Below, piece by piece: positions 14,008 through 14,297 of a DNA stretch of 14,297 nt. The notes below the pieces were generated by a model, which saw only the letters and a program-made list of their open reading frames with translations, was not told the DNA's origin and searched no databases. Within the stretch, counting starts at the first letter, position 1. Each line of letters starts with the position of its first letter. The stretch is taken from the NCBI GenBank assembly GCA_029879945.1, contig JAOUPJ010000060.1:1-14297 (forward strand). The letters run 5' to 3'. This stretch comes from Gammaproteobacteria bacterium (GTDB lineage: Bacteria > Pseudomonadota > Gammaproteobacteria > S012-40). The translations under genes were made by a program, and so were the position numbers.

Positions 14008-14297
14008 ATGGTAGGCATACGTTCAGCAATCTATTTCAGTTTCATGGTGGTAACCGGTTCCGTGTGGGGGTTGCTGTCGGCCCTGGCCAGGGTATTACCC
14101 GTGCGGCCCCGTTTTACCTTCATCAGCCAGTGGGCCATACTCAATGTGGCCATGCTCAAAGTGATCTGCGGTCTGGGTTATAGGGTGGAAGGACGGGAGA
14201 ACGTCCCCAAAGAGCCTTGCGTTATTTTATCCAAGCACCAGTCCACCTGGGAAACCATGATCATGCAGCTGCTGTTTCCCCCTGTCACCTGGGTGCT
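14008..14297 (+). CDS. PlsC/LptA-type lysophospholipid acyltransferase, 3' end outside window
   Basis: The first 96 residues of an acyltransferase, cut by the window end. The N-terminus MVGIRSAIYFSFMVVTG with WGLLSALARVLP gives one membrane-associated helix. The catalytic block follows as CVILSKHQSTWETM (about 71-84), the HX4D/E motif of the PlsC superfamily in the KHQSTWE form. These enzymes acylate lysophosphatidate or similar lysophospholipids at the inner membrane. In P. aeruginosa a close relative (lptA) also sits downstream of gmhB, and the resemblance of this N-terminal part is strong. The ATG is 32 bases after the gmhB stop; TTAGGA lies rather far upstream of it. Confidence 0.88.
   Translation, partial: MVGIRSAIYFSFMVVTGSVWGLLSALARVLPVRPRFTFISQWAILNVAMLKVICGLGYRVEGRENVPKEPCVILSKHQSTWETMIMQLLFPPVTWV

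Noticed and set aside
1..14297. Mobile element, phage, CRISPR, toxin-antitoxin or defence island
   Set aside because: No transposase, integrase, direct-repeat array or defence-type gene was found; nearly all genes are core housekeeping genes in conserved neighbourhoods.

Overview
The window is an ordinary-looking chromosomal segment of a gammaproteobacterium. I see no transposase, integrase, phage gene, CRISPR array, rRNA or tRNA. The gene content supports this placement: SecB, a two-subunit glycyl-tRNA synthetase, GmhB for LPS heptose, an adenylylatable class I glutamine synthetase and an NtrB/NtrC pair. The neighbourhoods resemble Pseudomonas and its marine relatives. Rhodanese-grxC-secB ... 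trmL ... ntrBC ... glnA resembles one side of the P. aeruginosa origin region, and glyQ-glyS-gmhB-plsC/lptA resembles the other. Enteric-like traits are also present: glnA-glnL-glnG are collinear and gpsA follows secB. I cannot name a genus from this.

Layout. (1) 29-2749, plus strand: a tight operon-like run of membrane-anchored rhodanese, glutaredoxin 3 (grxC), SecB chaperone, gpsA and trmL. (2) 2750-10254, minus strand. Read in the direction of transcription this is: a hypothetical protein of about 192 aa; a PP-loop ATPase, TusA-like sulfur carrier and CDF metal transporter with 4-bp start/stop overlaps; glnA; then glnL (ntrB) and glnG (ntrC). trmL and ntrC converge with no base between their stop codons. 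(3) 10424-14297, plus strand: glyQ and glyS (4-bp overlap), gmhB, and the start of a PlsC/LptA-type acyltransferase cut by the window end.

Regulation. The glnA upstream region holds a sigma-54 -24/-12 element and two NtrC-type sites. They sit about 138 and 108 bp upstream of the predicted start, which is essentially the enteric glnAp2 design. glnA ends in a strong intrinsic terminator. A third NtrC site follows it, upstream of glnL, together with a perfect 15-bp palindrome and candidate sigma-70 and sigma-54 promoters. NtrB/NtrC can therefore regulate glnA and probably their own expression.

The least conventional part is the PP-loop/TusA/CDF cassette at 7107-9546. It looks like a translationally coupled sulfur-transfer module, possibly for RNA thiolation, joined to a metal exporter with an extra C-terminal domain. 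No intergenic stretch exceeds about 215 bp.
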